Shown: piece by piece, positions 10,372 through 19,104 of the stretch
How the letters are laid out: each line of letters begins with the position of its first letter
How positions within the stretch are numbered: position 1 is the stretch's first letter
From: Ramlibacter agri
GTDB lineage: Bacteria > Pseudomonadota > Gammaproteobacteria > Burkholderiales > Burkholderiaceae_C
Assembly: GCF_012927085.1 (NCBI RefSeq)
Contig: NZ_JABBFX010000005.1
Span: forward strand, 124,001 to 188,000
Direction of reading: 5' to 3'
Length of the DNA stretch: 64,000 nucleotides
Translations under genes and position numbers: made by a program
The notes under the pieces: model-generated
The model's input: the letters and a program-made list of their open reading frames with translations, nothing else
Databases searched by the model: none
Told to the model about the DNA's origin: nothing

Positions 10372-11615
10372 TGCAGGCGCTCCCCGGTGCGGCGGCGGTA
10401 GATCACGTCGAACACCACGGCGACGATCAGCACCTGCCCGATGATCAGCATGCGGTTGCCCACGCTCACGTCCAGCAGCAGCAGCCCGCTTTCCAGGAAC
10501 TGGATGACCAGCGCGCCGAGCACCGTTCCCAGCACCGTGCCACTGCCGCCGGACAGCGCGATGCCGCCGATCACCGCTGCGGCGATAGCGTACAGCTCCA
10601 TGCCCGTGCCCAATGAATTCGTGCCGGCATTCAGGCGCGAGACGGCGACGACCCCGGCCACGGCCACCATCGTCCCGAGCAGCAGGAAGCTTTTGAGCAT
10701 GACCCACTTCACCGGGATACCTACCAGCGCCGCGGCTTCCGGGTTGCCGCCGATCGCATAGATGTAGCGGCCGAAGCTGGTGCGGTTGACGATGAAGGCG
10801 ACCAGCGCCACGACGCCACCCCAGATCAGCACCGGGTTCGGGATGCCTTGCGGCACGTCCTTGCTGGGGATGCGGTACGCGCACATGGTGGCGACGAAGG
10901 CCAGCACCGCCACCGCGAAGAAGCCGGTGTACAGCACGTCCAGCAGCAGCGGCCGCGGCGCGAAGCCGTGCTGCACCGCCAGGCGCCGCCGCTGCATGGT
11001 GCTCCACGCAAGCCACGCACACACGGCGATGCCAAGCACCCAGCTCGCCGTGACGCCGATGGCGCCATCGATGCCGCCGCCGATCAAGAGGAAGGTGGCG
11101 TCGGTGACCGGCTGCGTGCGCCCATCGGAGATCAGGTAGGCCACGCCGCGGAAGGTGACCAGGCCGCCCAGCGTCACCACGAACGATGGCACGCCGATAT
11201 AGGCCGTCAGCCAGCCCTGGTACAGCGCGATCACCAGCGCGACCACCCATCCCGCCAGGCACGCGGGCACCCAGTGCCAGCCCTTGGTGTAGATCAGCCA
11301 GGCGACCAGCACGCCCACCGTGGCCAGCACCGAACCCACCGACAGGTCGATCTGCCGCTCCACGATCACGAGGCCGATGGCCGCTGCGACGATGCCGACC
11401 ACCGCCGACTGCTGCGCGATGTTGTACAGGTTCTCCGGCGTGATGAAGTTGCCGGTGACGACGTGGAAGGCGATCGCCATGACCGCCAGCACGGCGGTCA
11501 TGATCGCCAGCCGCAAGTCGAGCGAGCTGATATGCAGGCGCTCGTTCAGCGGCAGGGACGGGGCTCGCGTCCCGCCCTCCGCCAAGGCCTGCGTTCCCTC
11601 CGCCGGCTGCGCCAT
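10368..11615 (-). CDS. xylH: Sugar ABC transporter permease (XylH-like)
   Basis: A 415-residue inner-membrane permease of the ribose/xylose (BPD_transp_2) family. It has about ten hydrophobic segments and the family's central conserved stretches ([15 protein letters not shown] near residue 85; the [14 protein letters not shown] cytoplasmic loop in the C-terminal third). A soluble N-terminal tail of about 35 residues precedes the first membrane helix. The ATG at 11615 is preferred over the adjacent GTG at 11618. It starts 13 nt after the binding-protein stop and overlaps xylG by 4 bp, so the three genes are translationally coupled. Confidence 0.85.
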
Positions 11616-11628
11616 CACGACCCGGAGG

Positions 11629-12651
11629 TCACTTGCAGGCTGCCGGCCCGGTGGCCTTGTCGACGCCGCGGCAGGCGTCGTCCTTGCTGATCCAGCCGGC
11701 CTTGATGACGACGTCGAGGTTGCTCGCCGTGATCGGGATCGGCTTCAGCAGGATGGCGTTCATCTTCACCTTCTTCTCGCCGCCTGCGAAGCTGGTGGCG
11801 TTCGGCACCTTCTGGCCCTTGGCCAGCGCCACGGCCACGGTGGCGGCTTCGCGGCCGAGGTCGCGCGAGTCCTTCCACACGGAGACAGTCTGCGTGCCCA
11901 GTGCCACCCGGTTCAGCGCCGCATGGTCGCCGTCCTGGCCCGAGACCGGCACGCCCTTCAGCCCGCGTGCGGACAGCGCCGCCACCACGCCGCCGGCCGT
12001 GCCGTCGTTGGAGGCCACCACCGCGTCGACCTTGTTGCCGGACTTGGTGAGGATCTGCTCCATGTTCTTCTGCGCCACTTCGGGCTTCCAGCCGTCGGTG
12101 TATTCCTCGCCCACGATCTTGATGTCGCCCTTCTTGACCGCGTCGCCGATCACCTCCTGCTGGCCTTCGCGCAGCAGGTTGGCGTTGGGGTCGGTGGAGG
12201 AGCCCTTGATCATGGCGTAGTTGCCCTTGGGCTTGACCTTGAAGATGGAGCCCGCCTGCAGGCGTCCCACCTCCTTGTTGTCGAAGGAGATGTAGAACAC
12301 TTCCGGCGCCTCGATCAGGCGGTCGTACGCCACCACGGGAATGCCGCGCGCCTTGGCCTTGGCGAGGGCAGGGGCGATGGCGTCCTTGTCGTAGGCCAGG
12401 ATGATGAGGACCTTGGCGCCCTTGTTGATGAGGCCTTCGACATCGGCGATCTGCTTTTCAGCCGAGGCGTTGGCGTCCGCGCTGACGTAGCTGGCGCCGA
12501 GCTTGGCGAGTTGGTCCTTGATGGCCTTCTCGTCGGTCTTCCAGCGCTCCTCCTGGAAGTTGGACCAGCTGACGCCGACGACCTGGGCGAAGCTGGTCGA
12601 ACACGCACCGGCCACGAGGGCCGCGAACAGGAGCTGAAACTGCTTCTTCAT
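11629..12651 (-). CDS. xylF: Periplasmic sugar-binding protein (XylF-like)
   Basis: A 340-residue type I periplasmic binding protein that captures the sugar for the XylGH transporter. A signal peptide ends near residue 22 (STSFA/Q). The mature part opens with [17 protein letters not shown], the XylF-type first strand and ligand loop. It continues with the family's hinge stretches ([33 protein letters not shown]). The ATG is preceded by GGAGG with suitable spacing. First gene of the operon; its promoter should lie within 12652-12779. D-xylose is the best guess from similarity to XylF. Confidence 0.85.
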   Translation of the reverse strand: MKKQFQLLFAALVAGACSTSFAQVVGVSWSNFQEERWKTDEKAIKDQLAKLGASYVSADANASAEKQIADVEGLINKGAKVLIILAYDKDAIAPALAKAKARGIPVVAYDRLIEAPEVFYISFDNKEVGRLQAGSIFKVKPKGNYAMIKGSSTDPNANLLREGQQEVIGDAVKKGDIKIVGEEYTDGWKPEVAQKNMEQILTKSGNKVDAVVASNDGTAGGVVAALSARGLKGVPVSGQDGDHAALNRVALGTQTVSVWKDSRDLGREAATVAVALAKGQKVPNATSFAGGEKKVKMNAILLKPIPITASNLDVVIKAGWISKDDACRGVDKATGPAACK

Positions 12652-12703
12652 GGCTCTTCCTCCACTGTGGATGCGGAGCGGAGATTCCAGCACGTTTTGC
12701 CGC

Positions 12704-12719
12704 GCCCCGGAAGCGGGGC
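12704..12719 (-). other. Small hairpin between the kinase gene and xylF
   Basis: GCCCCG (12704-12709) pairs with CGGGGC (12714-12719) around a 4-nt loop. It lies 60 bp downstream of the kinase stop and about 50 bp upstream of xylF. No T-tract follows on the minus strand, so it may be a weak terminator or part of the xylF leader. Confidence 0.3.
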
Positions 12720-12779
12720 ATCGCCATAGGGAATACGCCGAACGCGGCCCAGGAAAGACCGGGCGCGGGGCCCGGGTTC

Positions 12780-14729
12780 TCATGCGCCTTCGCCAGCCGC
12801 CTCGGCCGCGGCTTCCACCGCGGACGCGAGCGGGAGCCACAAGGTGAAACAGGTGCCCTCCGGACCCGAGCGCCATTCGGCCCGTCCCCCGACCGCTTCC
12901 GCGCGCCGCAACTGGTTGCGCAGCCCCCGCCCGGTGCCCTCCGCCCGTGCCTTGCCGACGTCGAAACCGTGGCCGTTGTCTTCGATGCAGACCTCCACGC
13001 CGCCGTCCGCGATACCGGTGGCCACGTGGATCTCCGTGGCGCGCGTATGGCGCAGGATGTTGGTGACCGCTTCCTGCAGGATGCGCAGGACGTGCAGCGC
13101 GGTCGAAGCGTCGAGCCACGGCAGCGGGGGGATGTCGCGCACCTCCCAGCGCAGCGTGAGGCCCGCGCTCTCGATGCGCGGCTCCAGCCGGAAACGCAGC
13201 GTCGCCAGCAGCAGCAGCAGGTCCGGCTCGACCTGCTCCATCGAGTCGATGGCGAGCTTCAGGTCGTCCATGCAGTCGGCGAGCAGCTGCGCCACGTCGG
13301 CGTCAGTCAAGGTTCCGCGTTCCACCGAACGGATGGCGCTCGTGAGCGAGGAGCCGAGGCCGTCGTGCATGTCCTGCATCAGGCGTTGCCGCTCCTCGTG
13401 CAGCACCTGCCGCTGCTCCACGGCCCGCAGCCTGTCGTAGCTGAGAGCCAGCTCCGCCTCGCGGGCCGCCAGGCGGTGCGCCAGGCCGGCGTTGACGCTC
13501 TCCACCTCGCCGATCGCGCATACGTAGCGCCGCAGCATGATGAACATGAGGGCGGCAAGGTGAAATGCGGGAATGTAGGGCGTGAGGTAGAACCACTCCA
13601 TCGGCAGCAGGTGCTGGGCCAGCACCCAGTCGTAGACGCCGGCGACCAGGGCGAGGACGATGGTGGCGCAGAGCAGCATGCCGTCCCAGGAGCGGCTGCG
13701 CGCCGAATGCCACAGGCCCGCGACGAGGACGATCGTCACCAGCGACATCTGCAGCACCTGCAGGGCCGGGCGCAGCAGCAGCAGCGCGGGGAGCGCGCCC
13801 AGGGGCAAGGTGAGCACCGTGAAGAAGGACGTGAGCACCACCAGCGCCAGCGTCAGCCGCGGCATGGGCCGGCCGTGCAGCAGTTGCAGGAAGGCATGCA
13901 TGATCACGATCTGCCAGGCCAGCGCGTTGACGGTGATCCAGCCGAACCAGGCATCGCTGACCGGCAGCGCTTCCAGCCCCGTGTGGAAGTGCCAGCGCCG
14001 CACCACCTGCAGCAGGGAGAAGCCCGCCAGCAGCAGGTACAGCGGTTCGCCGCGCAGCCAAAGCGACACGCCGAGGCAGAACAGCCCCACCGCCAGGAAC
14101 GCCGCGCTGCTCATGAAAGGAACCTGGTATTCGAACCACTCCCGCACCGTGTACTGCGAGAGCAGGGCCCGCGCGCTGCCCACGTAGAACGACGACAGTC
14201 CGCCCCCCGCGCCCTGCACGCTGTCCATGCGGACCAGGATCTCGCGCGGCACGGGCTCCGAGGGCGTGCGGCTCAGGGGAACGAGCAGTCCGGGGTGCCG
14301 GAACACGTGCCACGCGGGGCTGCCGACCGAACGATGGACCAGGCGGCCGTCCGCATACACGGCGATCTGGCCCGCGGTCTGCCAGCGCTTGACGTACAGG
14401 CTGGCCGTGTCGCCGGGGTTGTCCAGGGCCGGTACCTGTACGCGGAACCAGCGCGTGGACACACTCGGTGCATCGGGATTCAGGATCACCTCGCGCGCGA
14501 ACGTGAAGGGCAGCGCCACCTCGCGCCAGCCCGCGGCCAGGCGCTGCGCCTCGACGCGGTCCTGCAGCGGCGCCGCGGGGCCTGGCACTTCCAGCTCCTG
14601 CGCGGAGGTGAAGTGCGCGACGGGGCCAGGGGCTGCCTGCGCCCAGGCCATCCCGCAGGCCAGCAGCAAAGCCGCGGCGATCAGCGCTCGCAAGGTGGCA
14701 ACCACGGCAGGGGGCCTCATGGCCCGCAT
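12780..14729 (-). CDS. 7TMR-DISM-type membrane sensor histidine kinase (copy 1)
   Basis: A 649-residue NarL-family kinase. A signal peptide (about 1-33) is followed by a periplasmic sensor region (about 35-200) resembling a jelly-roll DISM extracellular domain. About seven membrane segments (about 205-410) and a short coiled coil lead to a HisKA_3 dimerisation domain with phospho-acceptor H455 in MHDGLGSSL. The ATPase domain has an N box ([12 protein letters not shown]) and G boxes ([18 protein letters not shown]). The start is the ATG at 14729, behind a GAGG; a second ATG at 14720 is possible. It begins 11 nt after the stop of its paralogue and should phosphorylate the response regulator upstream. 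The ligand is unknown. Confidence 0.85.
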   Translation of the reverse strand: MRAMRPPAVVATLRALIAAALLLACGMAWAQAAPGPVAHFTSAQELEVPGPAAPLQDRVEAQRLAAGWREVALPFTFAREVILNPDAPSVSTRWFRVQVPALDNPGDTASLYVKRWQTAGQIAVYADGRLVHRSVGSPAWHVFRHPGLLVPLSRTPSEPVPREILVRMDSVQGAGGGLSSFYVGSARALLSQYTVREWFEYQVPFMSSAAFLAVGLFCLGVSLWLRGEPLYLLLAGFSLLQVVRRWHFHTGLEALPVSDAWFGWITVNALAWQIVIMHAFLQLLHGRPMPRLTLALVVLTSFFTVLTLPLGALPALLLLRPALQVLQMSLVTIVLVAGLWHSARSRSWDGMLLCATIVLALVAGVYDWVLAQHLLPMEWFYLTPYIPAFHLAALMFIMLRRYVCAIGEVESVNAGLAHRLAAREAELALSYDRLRAVEQRQVLHEERQRLMQDMHDGLGSSLTSAIRSVERGTLTDADVAQLLADCMDDLKLAIDSMEQVEPDLLLLLATLRFRLEPRIESAGLTLRWEVRDIPPLPWLDASTALHVLRILQEAVTNILRHTRATEIHVATGIADGGVEVCIEDNGHGFDVGKARAEGTGRGLRNQLRRAEAVGGRAEWRSGPEGTCFTLWLPLASAVEAAAEAAGEGA

Positions 14730-14740
14730 TGTGCTCGGCC

Positions 14741-16657
14741 TCAGGTTGCGCCCTCCCGCACCAGGGGCAGGCGCAACACCAGCACCGAGCCGCCCGGAGT
14801 GGATTCGTAGCGGACGTCGCCGCCCACCGCCTGCGCCCGCCGCTGCTGGTTGCCCAGGCCGCGGCCACCGGCTTCCAGCGCCTGCGCCACGTCGAATCCG
14901 CGCCCGTTGTCGACGATGCTCACCGTCACCCAGCCCGCCGCGGTGTCGGTGCGCAGGCGGATCTCCGTGGCGTGGGCGTGCTTCAGCGCGTTGGCGAAGG
15001 CTTCCTGCACGATGCGCAGCACGTGCAGCGCATTGCGCGGGTCCAGCCAGGGCAGCGGCGGCACCTCGTGCACGTCCCAGTGCAGGGTGATGCCGGTGCC
15101 ATCGAGGCGGCTCTCCAGGCGGAAGCGCAACGTGGCGAGCAGCAGCAGCAAGTCCGTGTCGATCGTTTCCATCGAATCGATGGCGAGCTTCAGGTCGTCG
15201 ATGCAGCTGGCGAGCAGCACTTCCACTTCGGCCGCGTCCAGACGGCCCTGGCGCGCGGCGCGCAGCGCGCTCACCAGCGAGGAGCCCAGCCCGTCGTGCA
15301 TGTCCTGCATCAGCCGCTCGCGCTCGTCGGCGATCATTTGCCGCCGCTCGACCGCCCGCAGGCGCTCGTGGCTGGCGTTGAGTTCGGCTTCGCGCTCCCG
15401 CAACCGGTGTTCCAGGCTCGCGTTCGCCAGCCTCACGTCGTCCATCGCTCCCATGTAGCGGCGGTACATGATCAGCATGAAGATCAGGAAGGCCCCGATG
15501 CCGGCATACGAACCGAGGTAGCTGCCTTCGACGTCGACCCGGTTGTTCTGCAGCGCCCACTCGTAGGCGCCCAGGACGAGCGAGACGAGGCTCCAGCCCG
15601 CCAGCAGCAGCGCATCGCGCGAGCGCGTGCGCCGCGAACTCGCCAGGCCGAAGCCGAAGGCCACGATGCTCACCGCCAGCAGGATGCCGTAAAGCAGCGG
15701 CGCCAGCAGCGTCGCGCCCGGCAGGCCCGAAGGCAGCGCCGGCAGCGTGGCCAGGCTGACGGCCGCCGCCACGCCCAGCACCGTCTGGTCAAGCCAGCGC
15801 CGGCGTTCGCCGTGCAGCCGCACCAGGAAGAAGTGCGCCGTCGCCACCAGCCAGAACAGCGAGGCCACGGTGAGCCAGCCGAACCAGGCGTCGGACACCG
15901 GCAAGCGCTCCAGGCCCACGTAGTAGTGCAGGTTGCGCACGAACGACGCGGCCGACATCAGGAAGAACAGCAGGTACAAGCGCTCCTGCCTGCGCCGAAG
16001 CCACACCAGGAACGCGAACACGCCTACGGCCAGGAAAGCGGCGCTCGTCATTCGCGGCAGCTGGATCTGCAGCATGTCGCGCACGCGGTAGCGCCAGGCA
16101 ATGGCCGCCTCATCGCCCAGCCACAGGCTGGAGATCGCGCCGCCGGTGTCGTGCAGCCGCTGGATGCGCAGCACCACGGTGGCGGGCAGCGGGCCCGCGG
16201 TGGCGCCGTCCAGCGCGATCCACAGGGGATGGTTCGAACCGTTCCACAGCAGGTTGGCGTGGGACCGGTAGACGAGGCGGCCGTCGGCGTACACCGCGAT
16301 CTGGCCGTCGGTCTTCCAGCGCGGCACGTACAGGTAGGCGGGGCCAGCCAGCGCGCCGGCCGCGGCAGCCGGCACCTGGGCCCGATACCAGGTGACCACG
16401 GTCCGCGCCGCGCCACCTTCCGGTTCGGGCAGCAGCTGCGGCGGCAATGCGTGGGGCAGGGCGACAGGCTGCCAGGCGCCGTCCGGTCCTTGCGGCGCGA
16501 TGGCGTGCGGGGGCGGCGAGAAGCCGCGGCCTTCCACCGTGAGCAGCTGCGCCTGCGTGATGCGCAGGCCGCCCGCTGCCGCCGGTGGCGCGAGGAGCAG
16601 CAGCGCGGCGAGGCAGGCGACGCTAGTCGCCCAGCAGCCCTTGCGTGCGTGCCTCAT
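14741..16657 (-). CDS. 7TMR-DISM-type membrane sensor histidine kinase (copy 2)
   Basis: A 638-residue kinase with the same architecture as its downstream neighbour: signal peptide (1-28), periplasmic domain, about seven membrane segments, coiled coil, HisKA_3 with H454 in MHDGLGSSL, and an ATPase domain (VQEAFANALKHAHATE, VDNGRGFD, GRGLGNQQRRA). The two proteins match along their whole length, including [18 protein letters not shown] against [18 protein letters not shown], so they arose by tandem duplication. Its start overlaps the end of the response-regulator gene by 35 bp. The membrane and periplasmic parts differ more than the kinase core, suggesting different inputs to the same regulator. 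Confidence 0.85.
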   Translation of the reverse strand: MRHARKGCWATSVACLAALLLLAPPAAAGGLRITQAQLLTVEGRGFSPPPHAIAPQGPDGAWQPVALPHALPPQLLPEPEGGAARTVVTWYRAQVPAAAAGALAGPAYLYVPRWKTDGQIAVYADGRLVYRSHANLLWNGSNHPLWIALDGATAGPLPATVVLRIQRLHDTGGAISSLWLGDEAAIAWRYRVRDMLQIQLPRMTSAAFLAVGVFAFLVWLRRRQERLYLLFFLMSAASFVRNLHYYVGLERLPVSDAWFGWLTVASLFWLVATAHFFLVRLHGERRRWLDQTVLGVAAAVSLATLPALPSGLPGATLLAPLLYGILLAVSIVAFGFGLASSRRTRSRDALLLAGWSLVSLVLGAYEWALQNNRVDVEGSYLGSYAGIGAFLIFMLIMYRRYMGAMDDVRLANASLEHRLREREAELNASHERLRAVERRQMIADERERLMQDMHDGLGSSLVSALRAARQGRLDAAEVEVLLASCIDDLKLAIDSMETIDTDLLLLLATLRFRLESRLDGTGITLHWDVHEVPPLPWLDPRNALHVLRIVQEAFANALKHAHATEIRLRTDTAAGWVTVSIVDNGRGFDVAQALEAGGRGLGNQQRRAQAVGGDVRYESTPGGSVLVLRLPLVREGAT

Positions 16658-17327
16658 AGATCGCTTCGGCCTTGGACTTGACCTTGAGCTTCACGTAGAT
16701 GCGGCGCACGAAGGTCAGCACGGTATAGCGCGAGAGCTCCATCAGCCTGGCGATCTCGTCCGCCGTGAAGCCCTTGGTGATGAAGTCCAGCACTTCGCGC
16801 TCGCGCGGCGACAGCGAGATCGGCGTGTCCGGCGCGGCTTCGGCCGGCGGCGGGGCTGCGTTGACCGCATCGCCGGCGACGGGACGAAAGCGGCGCAGCA
16901 CCTGGCGCGCAATGATCGGGCTGATGGGGCTGCCACCGGCCGCGAGGCTGCGGATCTCGGCGACCATCCTGCCCGGCGCGGCGTCCTTCAGCAGGTAGCC
17001 CGCGGCGCCCGCCTCGATCGAGCGCATCACGTTGGTCTCGTCGCCGAAGGTGGTGCTCACCATGATTCCGCAGTCCGGCCAGGCGCGCGCCGCGGCCTGG
17101 ATGACGTCGATGCCCGAGCCATCGGGCAGGCCCAGGTCCACCAGCAGCACGTCGGCCGGCGTGTCCCGCAGCAACGCGAGGCCCTGCGTGCGCGTGGCCG
17201 CCCGGCCGGCGAGCGCCATGTCGTCGGCGGCCTGGACGGCGCGCGCCAGCGCGCCCTGGAACTCCGGGTCGTCATCGACGATGGCCACCCGGATCGGAGC
17301 GTTCGCTGGGACTGCGGAAGAAGTCAC
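16623..17327 (-). CDS. NarL/LuxR-family response regulator
   Basis: A 234-residue two-domain regulator. The receiver (about 13-130) has the acidic pair in VDDD (18-20), phospho-acceptor D64 in VDLGLPDG, the switch Thr (STT) and the Lys in LLKD. A linker rich in Ala/Pro leads to a LuxR-type helix-turn-helix (about 170-232: LSPREREVLDFITKGF, then TADEIARLMELSRYTV). The GTG at 17327 gives the normal family length; an ATG at 17408 would add 27 residues without receiver character. First gene of the regulator-kinase-kinase operon and divergent from the secretion genes, which it may control (inference). Confidence 0.85.
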   Translation of the reverse strand: MTSSAVPANAPIRVAIVDDDPEFQGALARAVQAADDMALAGRAATRTQGLALLRDTPADVLLVDLGLPDGSGIDVIQAAARAWPDCGIMVSTTFGDETNVMRSIEAGAAGYLLKDAAPGRMVAEIRSLAAGGSPISPIIARQVLRRFRPVAGDAVNAAPPPAEAAPDTPISLSPREREVLDFITKGFTADEIARLMELSRYTVLTFVRRIYVKLKVKSKAEAIYEARTQGLLGD

Positions 17328-17416
17328 GGAGCCGATTGTGCGCAAGACAGGCGGGGCCTGCTGTAGATAGTTCTTGCGACATACAGGCCGCGGGGCGCTT
17401 CCTAGCATCCCGCCCC
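17328..17416. promoter_or_regulatory. Divergent regulatory region between response regulator and secretion operon
   Basis: An 89-bp gap holds both promoters. It contains nested inverted repeats: GGCCTG (17355-17360) with CAGGCC (17384-17389), and CTGTA (17361-17365) with TACAG (17382-17386). This symmetry marks a plausible operator for the adjacent regulator. I could not assign convincing -35/-10 pairs. Confidence 0.4.
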
Positions 17417-19093
17417 ATGCCCGAGAACGCCCTGTTCCCCAGCAGCCTGCTGCCTGCCCTCGCCGCGGCGGGCCTCGCCGCGCCCTTCACCGTGCTGGCG
17501 CAAAGGCTGCCCGATGCCGGCTCGCTGCTGCAGGAAGTGCGGCCGCCGCCGATCACGGTGCCGCGCGCCGACCCGCCGGTGCTGCCGCAGGCGCCGGCGC
17601 TGCGACCGGCCATGCCGGCGGGCGGGCCCAAGCTCGCGCCGCGGCATTTTCACATCACCGGTGCCACATTGTTCACGCAGGCGCAGTTGTTGCCGCTGGT
17701 GCAGGACGGCGTCGGTCGCGAGATGGACCTGGCCGGCCTGGAGGACCTGGCCGCGCGCATCAGCCGCTTCTACCGGGCCCACGGCTACACCGTTGCCCAC
17801 GCGTACATCCCGCAGCAGGACGTCACGGACGGCACGGTGGAGATCGCGGTCATCGAAGGACGCTACGGCGCCATCACGATCCAGGGCCCCGCGGCCGGCG
17901 CCGCGCCCCGCTCGCTGGGGGGCGTGAACGTGGGCGACGTGGTGGCCGACGCGCCGCTGGAGCGCGCGCTGCTGCTGCTGGCGGACCGGCCCGGGATCGC
18001 GACCCGCGCCACGCTGCAACCCGGCGCCTCGGTGGGTACCAGCGAACTGGTGGTCGACGTCCAGCCGGGCGAGCGCTTCACCGGCCGCGTGGATGCCGAC
18101 AACTACGGCAGCCGCGCGTCCGGCAGCGAGCGCCTTGGCGCTTCGCTCGCCGTGAACAACGCCACGGGGCTGGCGGACGTGGCTGGCCTGAACCTGCTCA
18201 CCACGGGGGAAGGCATGCAGTACGGGCGCGCCGCATGGCAACTGCCCGTGGGCAACCGGGGCACCAAGGCGGGCATCGCCTATTCGGACATGCGCTACAA
18301 GCTGCTGCACGAATTCGAGGTGCTGCAAGCGAACGGCAGCGCGGGCATCGCCAGCGCCTTCGTCGCGCACCCGTTGCTGCGTTCGCGCGGCGCGAACCTG
18401 AATGCGCAGGTGGCGCTGGACGACAAGCGTATCGAAGACCGGATGGATGCGGTCGCCGTCGCGACCTCGAAGACGGCGCGGGTGCTGAACTTCGGCCTCT
18501 CCGGCGACGCCATCGACGATTTCGGCGGGGGCGGCTCCACCGCCGCATCGGCAACCTACTCGCAGGGACGGCTGGAGATCCGCAGCCCCACGGCCGCCGC
18601 CGCCGATGCCGCCACAGCGCGGACGCAGGGCCACTACGACAAGTTCTCGCTGAGCGTGCTGCGCCTGCAAAGCCTGGGCGGAGCCACCAGCCTGTATGCC
18701 AGCTTCATCGGCCAGTGGGCCGGCAAGAACTTGGATTCCTCCGAGAAGCTGCCGCTGGGTGGCCCGACCGCGGTGCGCGCCTACCCGCAAGGCGAAGCGT
18801 CGGCGGACGACGCGCAGATCCTCACGCTGGAACTGCGCCAGTCCGTCTCGGCGGCCTGGCAGTTCGTGGGCTTCGTCGACGCCGGCCGCGCCACGATCAA
18901 CCAATCCCTCTGGGCGGGCGCGACCGGGGTCAACCGGCGCCATCTCTCGGGCGCCGGCATCGGCGTCAACTGGGCCGACCCCAGCGGCTGGACCGCCCGT
19001 GCCGCTTATGCCCACCGCCTCGGCAACGAACCCGCCACCTCCGAACCGGACAGCAGCAGCCGCTTCTGGCTGCAGGTCACCCGCAACTTCTGA
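17417..19093 (+). CDS. Two-partner secretion outer-membrane transporter (ShlB/FhaC/HecB family)
   Basis: A 558-residue Omp85-superfamily TpsB protein that moves the adjacent exoprotein across the outer membrane. Signal peptide about 1-28 (FTVLA/Q), then a proline-rich linker. Two POTRA domains follow: the first from RHFHITGATLFTQAQLL (about 75-150), the second from ITIQGPAAGAAPR (about 152-225). The C-terminal beta-barrel (about 230-558) ends in phenylalanine (LQVTRNF), as outer-membrane barrels do. The VRAYPQGEASADD stretch matches the conserved barrel-lumen loop (VRGY/F) of FhaC. It lies 11 nt upstream of the exoprotein gene, so the pair forms one operon. Confidence 0.9.
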   Translation: MPENALFPSSLLPALAAAGLAAPFTVLAQRLPDAGSLLQEVRPPPITVPRADPPVLPQAPALRPAMPAGGPKLAPRHFHITGATLFTQAQLLPLVQDGVGREMDLAGLEDLAARISRFYRAHGYTVAHAYIPQQDVTDGTVEIAVIEGRYGAITIQGPAAGAAPRSLGGVNVGDVVADAPLERALLLLADRPGIATRATLQPGASVGTSELVVDVQPGERFTGRVDADNYGSRASGSERLGASLAVNNATGLADVAGLNLLTTGEGMQYGRAAWQLPVGNRGTKAGIAYSDMRYKLLHEFEVLQANGSAGIASAFVAHPLLRSRGANLNAQVALDDKRIEDRMDAVAVATSKTARVLNFGLSGDAIDDFGGGGSTAASATYSQGRLEIRSPTAAAADAATARTQGHYDKFSLSVLRLQSLGGATSLYASFIGQWAGKNLDSSEKLPLGGPTAVRAYPQGEASADDAQILTLELRQSVSAAWQFVGFVDAGRATINQSLWAGATGVNRRHLSGAGIGVNWADPSGWTARAAYAHRLGNEPATSEPDSSSRFWLQVTRNF

Positions 19094-19104
19094 AACGCGA
19101 CGCC

